Source: an uncultured Bacilli bacterium (GTDB lineage Bacteria > Bacillota_I > Bacilli_A > RF39 > UBA660). From it: a DNA stretch of 64,000 nucleotides. Shown one piece after another: positions 41,523 through 50,685 of this stretch. The stretch is taken from positions 558,001-622,000 of the forward strand of contig CAKOKX010000001.1 of the NCBI GenBank assembly GCA_934096035.1, written 5' to 3'. The notes below the pieces were generated by a model. It was not told where the DNA came from, ran no database searches, and saw only the letters and a program-made list of their open reading frames with translations. The position numbers and the translations under genes are program-made. Numbering within the stretch: the first letter of the stretch is position 1; every line of letters begins with the position of its first letter.

Positions 41523-43100
41523 ATGCATGATATTTTAAATAGATATTACAATTTATTGTTTTTAATTGTTGTAGTATTTTATAATTTATTTCCTAAAAAG
41601 ATTAGACCAATAGCATTGCTTATATTTAGTTGGTTATTTTTTGCACTATTAAGTAAATATTTATTAGTATTTTTGCTTTTAACGATAACTACGATATACA
41701 TATCAGCCATAATAATATCTAAAATTGATAACAAGAAAAAAGAAGTATTAAAAGAGACTAAAGAAGAAGATAAAAAAGAAATAAAAAATAAGTATAAAAA
41801 TAAAAAAAAATTGGTATTAATACTATGTTTATTAATTAATGTATCATTTTTATTTGTTTTTAAATATTTAAAGTTTTTTACGATTAATACAAATTATATA
41901 TTAAATTTATTTAATGTGGGTTATGAATTTAGTATAATAAAACTAATTTCTCCGATAGGAATATCATTTTATACATTACAAGCATTATCTTATTTGTTTG
42001 ATTGTTACAGTGGTAAAATCGAAGCTGATAAAAATTATATTCGTGTTGCTCTATTTATGTCGTTTTTTCCAAGCATTATGGAAGGACCAATTGCAAGATA
42101 CAGTGATACTGCCCAAGATTTGTATAAAGGAGAAAAAATAACATATGATAGTCTATGTTATGGATTACAAAGAGTATTATGGGGATTATTTAAAAAAATA
42201 ATTATAGCAGACAGATTAAATATTTTAGTAAAAACAGTATTTGCGGGATATGAATCTTTTTCAGGCCCAGTTATATTTTTAGGAGCGCTATGCTACACAA
42301 TAATGCTATATATGGATTTTTCAGGAGCTATGGATGTTGTACTAGGTATTGGTGATATTTTTAAAGTACGTGTTCCTGAAAACTTCAAACAACCGCTTTT
42401 TAGCAAAAATGTTTCAGAGTTTTGGACTAGATGGCATATAAGTTTAGGTACTTGGTTTAGAGATTATATTTACTATCCAATCTCTTTATCAAAACCAATG
42501 AAAAGTTTAACGCTAAAACTAAAAAAATATTTAGGTAATCATTATGGTCCATTATTAAGTGGAACAATAGCCCTTTTAGTAGTTTGGTTACTTAATGGCC
42601 TATGGCATGGGGCAGGATGGACATATATTTTATTTGGCTTATATCACTTTATCATGATATCAATTGGCAATATTACAAGACCAGAATTTAACAAATTGTA
42701 TGTTAAATTAAATATTTCTAAATCTAAAGTATTACATGTTTTACAAATATTAAAAACAACATTTTTAGTAATAATCGGAGAACTTATATTTAATTCAAGT
42801 ACAGTACATCAAGCATTTGCTATGATAAAAAAAATATTTATAGATTTTAGCATCAATACTTTAGAATTATCATCTTTAGGATTAGATTTACCCGATTTAT
42901 TTATTCTTATAATTTCTCTAGTTGTTGTATTTGTAATTGGACTAATGCACGAAAAAAATATTAATATAAGAGAAAAAATCTTGCAAAAACCAATTGTGGT
43001 TAGATGGACAATATACTATATATTGATATTTTCAATTCTTATTTTCGGAGCCTTTGGGCCAGGGTATGATCCAGTTGACCCAATGTATGCGGACTTTTAG
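41523..43100 (+). CDS. MBOAT family O-acyltransferase (AlgI/DltB-like)
   Basis: 525 aa polytopic protein with about 11 membrane helices. Family motifs: FPSIMEGPIARYSD, MDFSGAMDVVLGIG, FWTRWHISLGTWFRDYIYYP, and the catalytic His362 in LLNGLWHGAGWTY. MBOATs of this branch move acyl groups across the membrane onto polysaccharides or teichoic acids. The next gene encodes the SGNH partner. There is no DltA or DltC nearby, so polysaccharide O-acetylation is more likely than D-alanylation; this is inference. Confidence 0.9.
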   Translation: MHDILNRYYNLLFLIVVVFYNLFPKKIRPIALLIFSWLFFALLSKYLLVFLLLTITTIYISAIIISKIDNKKKEVLKETKEEDKKEIKNKYKNKKKLVLILCLLINVSFLFVFKYLKFFTINTNYILNLFNVGYEFSIIKLISPIGISFYTLQALSYLFDCYSGKIEADKNYIRVALFMSFFPSIMEGPIARYSDTAQDLYKGEKITYDSLCYGLQRVLWGLFKKIIIADRLNILVKTVFAGYESFSGPVIFLGALCYTIMLYMDFSGAMDVVLGIGDIFKVRVPENFKQPLFSKNVSEFWTRWHISLGTWFRDYIYYPISLSKPMKSLTLKLKKYLGNHYGPLLSGTIALLVVWLLNGLWHGAGWTYILFGLYHFIMISIGNITRPEFNKLYVKLNISKSKVLHVLQILKTTFLVIIGELIFNSSTVHQAFAMIKKIFIDFSINTLELSSLGLDLPDLFILIISLVVVFVIGLMHEKNINIREKILQKPIVVRWTIYYILIFSILIFGAFGPGYDPVDPMYADF

Positions 43101-43109
43101 GGAGGCAGT

Positions 43110-44036
43110 ATGAAAAATTTATTAAAAAGTGTATTATTTATAGCTATATTTATCTTTTTATATTATGGATTTTCTTATCTTTTACTACCTAAAGAAAATA
43201 TCAAAGATTTTGGATTAATTAAAACCGCCCAATATGAGATATTAGGAGAAAGAAAAGATTCTATAGATGCCATAGTAGTCGGAGATTCATTAGTTTATTC
43301 TTCAATTATACCAATGGAAATATACAAGAAATTTGGCTTTACAGTATTTGACTGTGCAGAGGCTGCTTTTATTTTACCAGATGCATACGAATATTATAAA
43401 GTAGCTCTAGAAAGTCAACATCCAAAAGTTGTTTTAGTTGGTGCTAATATGTTTTTTCGCGATACTAGAAAAAGAAAATGGTACATCAAATATGAAAGAA
43501 TGCTTAAAAATATAATGCCTTTATTAAACTATCATAATAATTGGAAAAACATTTTATTTTCAGAATATGGTATAATGAGTATTCAAAAGGGATATAAATT
43601 AAATAAGAAAACAATTCCAAGTAAACCAAAAAATTATATGAAAAAAAATGATAAGAATTATAAATTATTAGAAACAAATATAGAATACTTAGAAAAATTT
43701 GTAGAGCTTGCAAAAGAATATAATTCTAAATTGATTATGCTAGGTTTACCATCACAAGATACATGGAATTATCAAAAAGACCAAGCAATATTTAGTTTAA
43801 GTAAAAAATATAATTTTACTTATATAAACTTAAATAATTATGATTTGAATATTGATTGGAAGAAAGATACTAAAGATAAAGGTGGACATTTAAATTATTA
43901 TGGTGCTATAAAAGCATCAGAATTTGTGGGTAATATTTTAAAAGACACAAATTTACTTACAGACCATCGTAATGATAAAAACTACAAGCTTTGGAATAAG
44001 GCTTTAGAGATGTACGAAGAAGAAATTAAAAAATAA
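43110..44036 (+). CDS. membrane-anchored SGNH-hydrolase-like protein (MBOAT partner)
   Basis: 308 aa. One N-terminal membrane helix (about 8-26), then an extracellular SGNH/AlgJ-DltD-like fold. The nucleophile is Ser60 in VVGDSLVYS, the late Asp256-x3-His260 in KDKGGHLNYYG. VVLVGANMFFRD and KLIMLGLPSQDTW are further strand motifs. It likely receives the acyl group from the MBOAT protein and transfers it to the acceptor polymer. It starts 9 nt after the MBOAT gene, clearly in its operon. Confidence 0.82.
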   Translation: MKNLLKSVLFIAIFIFLYYGFSYLLLPKENIKDFGLIKTAQYEILGERKDSIDAIVVGDSLVYSSIIPMEIYKKFGFTVFDCAEAAFILPDAYEYYKVALESQHPKVVLVGANMFFRDTRKRKWYIKYERMLKNIMPLLNYHNNWKNILFSEYGIMSIQKGYKLNKKTIPSKPKNYMKKNDKNYKLLETNIEYLEKFVELAKEYNSKLIMLGLPSQDTWNYQKDQAIFSLSKKYNFTYINLNNYDLNIDWKKDTKDKGGHLNYYGAIKASEFVGNILKDTNLLTDHRNDKNYKLWNKALEMYEEEIKK

Positions 44037-44050
44037 CAGGGAGGTTAAAA

Positions 44051-44545
44051 ATGACAAACAAATGGCAAGGTTATGTATTAAACGTGCAGGGTATAGTTTG
44101 CTGGAGAAAAACTATAAATGAAGATAATCAAGAAGTATTTGTAAAAACAATGATTAATGAACCATTTGAACTATACATAGAAAAGTTAAAAGCTAAGAAT
44201 GCTTCTGGCAATAGTATTGATGTTGTAACAGGAAGAGTTTTTAGAATAGATGAACAAGAAGAAAGTATTATGTTATTTCCAAGTTGTATAGTTATGAATA
44301 GAAATAGTATGATGGAACACCATGATGTATTTACTAAAGGATTAAGTGTTTTAGCAGATGAGGAAAGTCTAAAAAAATATACAGAATTATCTGAAGATAT
44401 TATACTTAATTCATTCTTTTGTGAAAAAATAAGTAATGAATTAAGATTGTTTGTTATACCTTCATATTTGGTGGAAAGAGAAATTCAAAGCTTTAGGCAA
44501 GCAAACGGAAATATGAGAGTAAGAAAAACTAAGAAGCAAAGTTAA
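44051..44545 (+). CDS. unknown protein after the acylation pair
   Basis: 164 aa, not recognised. No membrane helix. It begins NKWQGYVLNVQGIVCWRKTI, then a beta/alpha pattern with EEESIMLFPSCIVMNRN-like strands and a basic tail (MRVRKTKKQS). GGGAGG is 7 nt upstream. It is the last gene of the MBOAT operon by spacing (14 nt) and the terminator after it. Confidence 0.65.
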   Translation: MTNKWQGYVLNVQGIVCWRKTINEDNQEVFVKTMINEPFELYIEKLKAKNASGNSIDVVTGRVFRIDEQEESIMLFPSCIVMNRNSMMEHHDVFTKGLSVLADEESLKKYTELSEDIILNSFFCEKISNELRLFVIPSYLVEREIQSFRQANGNMRVRKTKKQS

Positions 44546-44565
44546 TAATGATTAATTTTGCTTTT
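44533..44565 (+). terminator. terminator of MBOAT operon
   Basis: AAGCAAAGTTAAT pairs with ATTAATTTTGCTT (one G-U) around AATG, then T tract; overlaps the stop codon. Confidence 0.85.
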
Positions 44566-44568
44566 TCT

Positions 44569-44597
44569 CTTGAAATAATTCAAATATTATGATAGCA
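44569..44597 (+). promoter_or_regulatory. possible promoter of the 44657 gene
   Basis: TTGAAA, 17 nt, TAGCAT with TGA extension. Confidence 0.45.
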
Positions 44598-44656
44598 TAA
44601 CTATATAGTAAACGATAATAGATGCATCGTTTTATAGGGAGAGTGTGATTTTAGAG

Positions 44657-45367
44657 ATGAAAAAATTTTTAAAAATTTTATTTTTAGTTATAGGTTTATT
44701 TGCTTTGTTTAACAATAATGTTCTAGCAAAGCAAGATGAAACATTTGAGAAGTTTGTTAATGAGTTTAAAACCGGTAAAGGTTTTGAAGGTACAGCAAAA
44801 AAGAATTTAAATATTACGTCCGATGATAATAGTATTACAATCAGCCGTAATAAAGATGGAAATATATATACTAGTACTTTGTTATATAATGATGGTGAAT
44901 TATCATTAAAAGAATCTGATGAATTAACTGGTGAATTAGTAATGTTAAACACTGATATATTTTCAAATGTTATTTCTGCTTATTGTGAATTAAACAATTT
45001 AGATTCAGAAAAAGTGCTTTCATGGATTTTAACAAATGCATATTATTCAAGTATATATTCTATGAACACAGTGAATTATGAAACGAATGGAGTGGAATGC
45101 GTATATGGTTCAATATCTGACGAAACAGAAAGTAATTTGTATGCAGGCGTACTAAACTTTAGAATAAATCTTAAAGGAAAATTAACTTTAGGAGATGATG
45201 ATTATAGTAAGACTACTAATGAAAACAATGCTTCTGAAACTGTTGATAATAATAAAAATTCTAATATAAATAAGTATATTTATGTTGTTATGGGAGTTTG
45301 TATTACAATAGCATTAATAACATTAATAATAATCAACCATAAAAAAAGTGGGGCTATCGTTAAATAA
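44657..45367 (+). CDS. exported protein with C-terminal membrane anchor, unknown
   Basis: 236 aa. A cleavable signal peptide (MKKFLKILFLVIGLFALFNN ... VLA|K) starts it. An extracellular domain of about 170 aa follows, with SDDNSITISRNKDGNIYTST and DSEKVLSWILTNAYYSSIYS. A Ser/Asn-rich linker leads to a membrane helix (YVVMGVCITIALITLIII) and a short basic tail. It is a type I surface protein of unknown role. The ATG at 44657 is preferred because the signal peptide starts there; a GTG at 44645 is closer to AGGGAG. Confidence 0.65.
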   Translation: MKKFLKILFLVIGLFALFNNNVLAKQDETFEKFVNEFKTGKGFEGTAKKNLNITSDDNSITISRNKDGNIYTSTLLYNDGELSLKESDELTGELVMLNTDIFSNVISAYCELNNLDSEKVLSWILTNAYYSSIYSMNTVNYETNGVECVYGSISDETESNLYAGVLNFRINLKGKLTLGDDDYSKTTNENNASETVDNNKNSNINKYIYVVMGVCITIALITLIIINHKKSGAIVK

Positions 45368-45395
45368 ATTAAAAAGTATTGAAAGGACCTTATAA

Positions 45396-46238
45396 ATGAA
45401 AAAGGAAGAATACATAAAGATAGTTAAATCAAAATTAAATGGAAAATCAAAGAAGATAATGCTGGAGCAAATTGAAAATTATTATAACACAAAGAATATT
45501 GAATATATGCCTCAGAATAGATTTGAAACTGGAGAAAATATTTTATTGAAAAAAGGTACTTTATTACATGGAACATATAAAAATATTGAAGGTCTAAAAA
45601 GTATCTTAAAAGATGGATTAATATCTAGCTGGTTTACAGATGGCAGATTATCTAAATATCCAAGTTCTGTTGGTGTTTGGCATTTAAAAGAAGATTGTTT
45701 ATTAAAAGATTATATTAATTTTTATAGTGGTGGTACAATTGAATATAAAAACTTTGATGGCGAAAAAATAAAAACTTCTGTAATTCCATATAACGAAATG
45801 AAAAACATTATGAATCTGATAGATACAAATCAATGTTTTAGATGGTTTATGGAACAAACAAAAGAAGCAAGATTTATGCCCAGTTTAGTTCAAAATGTTG
45901 TTCAAGTTGGTATTATATTTGATGGAAATAATAAATATATGGAAAATTTATTGAAATATGATATATTAAATCAAAATAATATAAATGATAAAAATGTTAA
46001 AAAATTTGTGAATCCATATTATTACAAAAAGTTTATTAAAGATAGATTAAATAAAGATGATTTTTTCACAGATAGAGAAAGTGCCATTCTTTTCGGTATA
46101 CCTGCCAATTTTATTGAAGGCATCCTAGTAGGTAGAACATATGAAAATGATAAAAATATTCTTGAAGAAATAAAGTTATTATTACCAAATTGTTATATAT
46201 GTAACTTAGATGGCAAAGTAATAATAGGAAATAAATAA
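45396..46238 (+). CDS. unknown protein, possible ADP-ribosyltransferase-like fold
   Basis: 280 aa. After a helical N-terminus comes KKGTLLHGTYKNIEGLKSIL then KDGLIS. That pattern (His in a beta strand followed by a helix with 'I-L-x-x-G-I/L') is seen in ART-like and RNA-2'-phosphotransferase-like folds. Near the C-terminus, TDRESAILFGIPANFIEGIL places a Glu and an FGIP strand that could complete an H-Y-E type site. This is a pattern resemblance only. No secretion signal. It lies 28 nt after the surface protein gene, before the ileS T-box. Confidence 0.5.
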   Translation: MKKEEYIKIVKSKLNGKSKKIMLEQIENYYNTKNIEYMPQNRFETGENILLKKGTLLHGTYKNIEGLKSILKDGLISSWFTDGRLSKYPSSVGVWHLKEDCLLKDYINFYSGGTIEYKNFDGEKIKTSVIPYNEMKNIMNLIDTNQCFRWFMEQTKEARFMPSLVQNVVQVGIIFDGNNKYMENLLKYDILNQNNINDKNVKKFVNPYYYKKFIKDRLNKDDFFTDRESAILFGIPANFIEGILVGRTYENDKNILEEIKLLLPNCYICNLDGKVIIGNK

Positions 46239-46257
46239 AAATATTAAAATAAGGGGC

Positions 46258-46287
46258 TTGACTTAAGCAAATATAGTGTATTATAAT
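46258..46287 (+). promoter_or_regulatory. promoter of T-box-ileS
   Basis: TTGACT 46258-46263, 18 nt, TATAAT 46282-46287. Confidence 0.75.
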
Positions 46288-46293
46288 TAAGTC

Positions 46294-46510
46294 ACTTGGA
46301 AAGACCATGAATGGGACAAGTATAAAAATTGAATCTTAAAGAGAGTTTTTCATTTTGGTGCGAGAAAAATATTTGCAGATTTTTATATATCACCCAGGAG
46401 TTGAGTAATTGAAAAATTAGTAAATTACTACGTTAATCGCGTTAAGATAATTAAGTAAATATTAAGGATGGTACCGTGCATATGCACTCCTTTTGGTACC
46501 AGCCTTTTTT
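46294..46510 (+). ncRNA. T-box leader of ileS
   Basis: An ~215-nt leader between promoter and ileS. The conserved T-box core TGGTACCGTG is at about 46468-46478 (AAGGATGGTACCGTG). It can pair as antiterminator or in the terminator formed by TGGTACC and GGTACCA, followed by GCC and T6 (about 46469-46510). Stem I spans about 46294-46380, with GAATCTT near 46333 offering an AUC (Ile) specifier. Uncharged tRNA-Ile should prevent termination and raise IleRS synthesis. Confidence 0.88.
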
Positions 46511-46531
46511 AATTGAAGGGAAAGATAAATA

Positions 46532-49500
46532 ATGGAAAAGTTTAAAAATTTAAGTAAAGATGCTGTAGATGTAACTGAAGGTAGAATCCTTGAAAAATGG
46601 AAAAAAGAAGATATATTAAATAAATGTATTGAAAATAGAGAAAATGATCCATATTTCGTATTCTATGATGGACCAGCAACAGCAAATGGACATCCCGGTT
46701 TACATCATATGGTTGCAAAGTTTTTAAAAGATACAATATGTAAATATAAAACAATGCAAGGATATAAAGTATTACGTAAAGTAGGTTGGGATACTCATGG
46801 ATTACCTGTTGAATTACAAGTAGAAAAAGAATTAGGTTTCTCAGGTAAAAAAGATATTGAAAAATATGGAATTAAAGAATTTAACCAAAAATGTCGTGAA
46901 AGTGTATGGAAAAATGAAAGTACATTTACTGATCTTACAGAAAAAATGGGACAATTCATAGACATTAAACATCCATATGTAACATATGACAATAATTATA
47001 TTGAAACAGAATGGTGGATTTTAAAGAAATTCTTTGAAGAAGGTTTATTTTATGAAGGCGTTAAGATACTTCCATATTGTCCAAGATGTGGAACAGGACT
47101 TGCGTCTCATGAAGTAGCACAAGGCTATGAAGAAACAAGTGTTGATACCGTAATAGTACCAATGAAGAAAAAAGATGAAGATGTATACTTCTTAGTTTGG
47201 ACAACTACGCCATGGACATTACTTGCAAACGTTGCCTTATGTGTAAATCCAGATTATGATTATTCACTTGTTTTAAGTAAGGGTAACAAGTTTATATTAG
47301 CAACATCTCTAGTTAGTAAAGTTTTAGGTGATGATGTAGAAATCCTTGATACATTTAAAGGAAGTACATTAGAATATACAGAATATGAACAATTAATACC
47401 AGAACTTTCCGTAAATAAAAAAGGATTCTTTGTATGTTGTGATTCTTATGTTACTGCTGAAGATGGTACTGGGATAGTTCACTTAGCACCAGCATTCGGA
47501 GCAGATGATGCCAACGTTGGTAGAAAATATAATTTACCATACTTAAATCCAGTTGGTGAAGATGGTAAATATACTGAAGGACCATGGAAAGGCACTAATG
47601 TGTTTGCTGCTGATGAATTAGTAATAAGTTATTTAAAAGAAAATGATAAATTATTTAGAAAGCAAAGAATAGTTCATAATTATCCACATTGTTGGAGATG
47701 TCACACACCTTTAATTTATTATTCTAAACCAAGTTATTATCTTGAAGTTACAAAAATTAAAGATAAAATAGTTGCTAATAATAAAACAGTTAATTGGTAT
47801 CCATCTTATGTTGGAGAAAAACGTTTTGGTAATTGGTTGGAAAACTTAAATGATTGGGCAATATCTCGTTCAAGATACTGGGGAACACCACTTCCATATT
47901 GGATTTGTTCATGTGGACATACTGAAATGATTGGATCTCGTAAAGAGTTAGTAGAAAAAGCAATTGAAGATATTGATGAATCTATTGAACTACATAGACC
48001 ATTTATTGATGATGTACACTTAAAATGTCCAGAATGTGGCAAATCTATGACTAGATGTAAAGATGTAATCGATTGTTGGTTTGATTCAGGGGCTATGCCA
48101 TTTGCTCAATACCATTATCCATTTGAAAACAATGATTTGTTTGAAACACAATTTCCTGCGGACTTTATTTGTGAAGGAATTGACCAAACTCGTGGATGGT
48201 TCTATACATTACTAGTTATTTCTACATTTGTAAAAGGTGTAAGTCCATTTAAAAATGTTTTAGTAAATGACTTATTACTAGATGCTCATGGTAAGAAAAT
48301 GAGTAAAACAATGGGAAATATTGTTGAACCATTTTCAACAATGAAAGAATATGGAGCAGACACAGTTAGATTCTATCTTCCATATGTTTCACCAGTCTGG
48401 GTTCCACTTAAATTTGATATTAATGGCTTAAAGGAAGTTCATTCTAAATTCTTTAATCCACTTAAAAATACATATAATTTCTTCTCAATGTATGCCAATA
48501 TTGATGATATAAACATTAGTGAATGTAATATTCCATTAGAAAAAAGAGAAGATATTGATAGATGGTTAATAAGTAAATATAATAAATTATTAAAATATGT
48601 AACAGAATCATACGATGAATACGATTTAAATAAAGTAGTTAGAGCCCTAACAGACTTTGTTTCAGATGATTTATCAAATTGGTATATCAGAAGAAATAGA
48701 AACAGATTCTGGGGAAGTACATTAGATGATTCTAAGAAGTCAGTATATATAACTACTTATGAAGTACTAGTGGGATTATCAGAAATGATGGCTCCGATTG
48801 TACCTTATCTTTCTGAAGAAATGTATACTAATCTAACTGGAAAAGAATCTGTCCATCTAGCAGATTTTCCAAAATATGATGAAACAAAAATTGAAGAATT
48901 GCTAGAAGAAAAGATGGATTTAGTTCGTGAATTAATAAGTATTGGAAGGAACATTCGTGAAGAACAAAAACTAAGAGTTCGTCAACCTTTAAGTGAAATT
49001 TTAATCGATGGCAAAAATAGTATGGTAATCGGAGAACTAACTGAACTAATTAAAGAAGAATTAAATGTTAAAAAGGTTACATATGTTAAAGATACATCTG
49101 AATACATGAACTTTACAGTTAAACCAAACTTTAGAAATGTTGGTAAAGTATTTGGAAGTAACTTAAAAGAATTCCAAGATAAATTACTAGAATTACCACT
49201 AAGTGATATTAAAAAACTTCAAAATAATGAATCTATAAAAATGACAGTAGCGGGTAGAGAAAATGACATTTATAGTGACATGGTTGATATAAGAATAAAT
49301 GCTAAAGATGGCTTTGATGTAGGAATGGAAAATAATAACTTTGTTATTTTAAATGATACATTAACTGATGATTTAATTAATGAAGGTATTGCACGTGAAA
49401 TTATATCTAAAGTACAAACTATGAGAAAAAATAATAATTATGAACTAACAGATAGAATAACTGTTACTTATAATGCTAGTGATAAAGTTAAGAATGCTAT

Positions 49501-49624
49501 TGAAGAATTCAGTGATTACATCAAAAAAGAAACTTTAGCAACTAAATTAGAATTTAATGAAAACGCCAATGAAGAATTCTTTATTGATAATGAAAGAGTA
49601 TTAATAGCTGTTTCTAAAAATTAA
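46532..49624 (+). CDS. ileS: isoleucyl-tRNA synthetase (type 2-like)
   Basis: 1030 aa class I synthetase. The HIGH region reads GPATANGHPGLHHM, and KMSKT (HGKKMSKTMGN) the second signature. An editing domain (WTTTPWTLLANVALCV) and a zinc-binding middle (CSCGHTEM ... CPECGKSM) are visible. The sequence style (FYDGPATANG, WDTHGLPVE, CPRCGTGLASHEVAQGYEE) is that of the eukaryote-like IleRS2 group, which includes mupirocin-insensitive enzymes. Expression is set by the T-box. It is followed by its own terminator. Confidence 0.96.
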   Translation: MEKFKNLSKDAVDVTEGRILEKWKKEDILNKCIENRENDPYFVFYDGPATANGHPGLHHMVAKFLKDTICKYKTMQGYKVLRKVGWDTHGLPVELQVEKELGFSGKKDIEKYGIKEFNQKCRESVWKNESTFTDLTEKMGQFIDIKHPYVTYDNNYIETEWWILKKFFEEGLFYEGVKILPYCPRCGTGLASHEVAQGYEETSVDTVIVPMKKKDEDVYFLVWTTTPWTLLANVALCVNPDYDYSLVLSKGNKFILATSLVSKVLGDDVEILDTFKGSTLEYTEYEQLIPELSVNKKGFFVCCDSYVTAEDGTGIVHLAPAFGADDANVGRKYNLPYLNPVGEDGKYTEGPWKGTNVFAADELVISYLKENDKLFRKQRIVHNYPHCWRCHTPLIYYSKPSYYLEVTKIKDKIVANNKTVNWYPSYVGEKRFGNWLENLNDWAISRSRYWGTPLPYWICSCGHTEMIGSRKELVEKAIEDIDESIELHRPFIDDVHLKCPECGKSMTRCKDVIDCWFDSGAMPFAQYHYPFENNDLFETQFPADFICEGIDQTRGWFYTLLVISTFVKGVSPFKNVLVNDLLLDAHGKKMSKTMGNIVEPFSTMKEYGADTVRFYLPYVSPVWVPLKFDINGLKEVHSKFFNPLKNTYNFFSMYANIDDINISECNIPLEKREDIDRWLISKYNKLLKYVTESYDEYDLNKVVRALTDFVSDDLSNWYIRRNRNRFWGSTLDDSKKSVYITTYEVLVGLSEMMAPIVPYLSEEMYTNLTGKESVHLADFPKYDETKIEELLEEKMDLVRELISIGRNIREEQKLRVRQPLSEILIDGKNSMVIGELTELIKEELNVKKVTYVKDTSEYMNFTVKPNFRNVGKVFGSNLKEFQDKLLELPLSDIKKLQNNESIKMTVAGRENDIYSDMVDIRINAKDGFDVGMENNNFVILNDTLTDDLINEGIAREIISKVQTMRKNNNYELTDRITVTYNASDKVKNAIEEFSDYIKKETLATKLEFNENANEEFFIDNERVLIAVSKN

Positions 49625-49629
49625 TGATA

Positions 49630-49657
49630 AAAATCTCACAAATGTGGGATTTTTTTT
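49630..49657 (+). terminator. ileS terminator
   Basis: AAAATCTCAC-AAAT-GTGGGATTTT and T tract, which runs directly into the next -35 (TTGACA). Confidence 0.88.
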
Positions 49658-49684
49658 GACAAAAGTAATTAATTTTGCTATTAT
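49656..49684 (+). promoter_or_regulatory. promoter of the 49708 gene
   Basis: TTGACA 49656-49661, 17 nt, TATTAT 49679-49684. Confidence 0.8.
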
Positions 49685-49707
49685 TTAGGCATCGGGGGAA
49701 GATAAAT

Positions 49708-50112
49708 ATGAATAAAGATTATTTTAGTTTAGTTGATGATTTAAGAGAAAAAATATATATAGCTTTAAAAAGTATTGGCATAAATCCTTTAGGAAGAACT
49801 ATGTCTTTTAAAAAGGTTAAGAATAAAAGTGTTTTATCCTTAAATATAAGTGAAAGGAATAATGAAAGAAAATCAATTGTTTTTACTTTTGTGGTGAGTG
49901 GTGGATTTTTCAAAATGAATATAAAATCTAATCAAAGTTTAAAAAATATAACTATAAATTTAATGCCTTTAATTGAAGATGATGTCAGAAATTTCTTTAT
50001 AGAAGTAGAAAATTTAAATAAAGAAAGTCTTGTGTTTTATGGGCCAATTAGAATGACTGTAAAAAAAGATGTGAAAAGAACAAGAAATATTCTACCTCTT
50101 TATAGAAAATAA
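49708..50112 (+). CDS. unknown small protein
   Basis: 134 aa, not recognised; no membrane helix. It begins MNKDYFSLVDDLREKIYIAL, has a central beta stretch (SIVFTFVVSGGFFKMNIK) and a basic C-terminus. The start at 49708 follows GGGGGAAG; the promoter places the transcript start near 49691, which excludes the longer frame from 49675. It is monocistronic between ileS and tRNA-Arg. Confidence 0.65.
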   Translation: MNKDYFSLVDDLREKIYIALKSIGINPLGRTMSFKKVKNKSVLSLNISERNNERKSIVFTFVVSGGFFKMNIKSNQSLKNITINLMPLIEDDVRNFFIEVENLNKESLVFYGPIRMTVKKDVKRTRNILPLYRK

Positions 50113-50114
50113 CT

Positions 50115-50143
50115 TTGCTATTTTAAAAAAATAATGTTAAAAT
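50115..50143 (+). promoter_or_regulatory. tRNA-Arg promoter
   Basis: TTGCTA 50115-50120, 17 nt, TAAAAT 50138-50143 with TG extension, about 8 nt before the tRNA. Confidence 0.75.
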
Positions 50144-50151
50144 GTTTATGG

Positions 50152-50228
50152 GTCCTTGTAGCTCAGTTGGATAGAGCATATGCCTCCGACGCATAGGGTC
50201 ATGAGTTCGATTCTCATTAAGGACACCA
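50152..50228 (+). tRNA. tRNA-Arg (anticodon CCG)
   Basis: A full cloverleaf: acceptor GTCCTTG / TAAGGAC, D-arm GCTC...GAGC, anticodon stem TATGC / GCATA with loop CTCCGAC (CCG at 50186-50188), T-arm ATGAG-TTCGATT-CTCAT, and encoded CCA at 50226-50228. It reads CGG, a rare codon in this AT-rich genome. It is a lone tRNA. The region downstream to 52500 carries mobile-element debris, and tRNA genes are frequent integration sites. Confidence 0.95.
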
Positions 50229-50299
50229 GATTGATAGGAAACTCGAACTTTTATAAATTCGAGAGTAATAAATTACTAACAGAAATGTTAGTTTTTTTG
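50229..50299 (+). terminator. hairpin and terminator after tRNA-Arg
   Basis: CTCGAA...TTCGAG (about 50243-50263) is followed by ACTAACA...TGTTAGT (50275-50292) with T7. Confidence 0.8.
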
Positions 50300-50327
50300 T
50301 TATTTAAGAAAGGAAAAGTGATGAGTT

Positions 50328-50597
50328 ATGACAATAGAAACTAAAGAACTTGTAATAAGTGAAGAATTAAAAAGAAAGGTAGAAATGATTTGTAGGTTTG
50401 CTTATGTAGACTATGAATTTATTAATGGTAATATTAAATCAATTAAAAATACAAATATTGCTTATGTTAAGCCACATATATTAAAAGTTAAAAATAATGA
50501 TTATTTGGTTTTTGAAGAATATGATGAAATTTTTGTAAATGGTTACGAAAAGAAAATTAAATTTAAAGACCTAGAAGAATATATCAAAGCACACTAA
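50328..50597 (+). CDS. unknown 89-aa protein
   Basis: Not recognised. The sequence alternates beta strands (NIAYVKPHILKVKNNDYLVF) with charged helices at both ends. GAAAGGAAAAG lies before the ATG. It sits directly after the tRNA terminator and before the mobile-element scar; no motif points to a function. Confidence 0.55.
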   Translation: MTIETKELVISEELKRKVEMICRFAYVDYEFINGNIKSIKNTNIAYVKPHILKVKNNDYLVFEEYDEIFVNGYEKKIKFKDLEEYIKAH

Positions 50598-50601
50598 AAC
50601 C

Positions 50602-50630
50602 TTGACAAATCAATAATAAAAGTTTATAGT
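50602..50630 (+). promoter_or_regulatory. strong promoter before leader peptide
   Basis: TTGACA 50602-50607, 17 nt, TATAGT 50625-50630. It reads into a leader with AAAAGC...GCTTTTT pairing and then the 19-codon ORF. Confidence 0.8.
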
Positions 50631-50685
50631 ATAGAACTAATAAAAGCAAGCAGTATCGCTTTTTAAGGGAAAGAGAGGTACTTCT

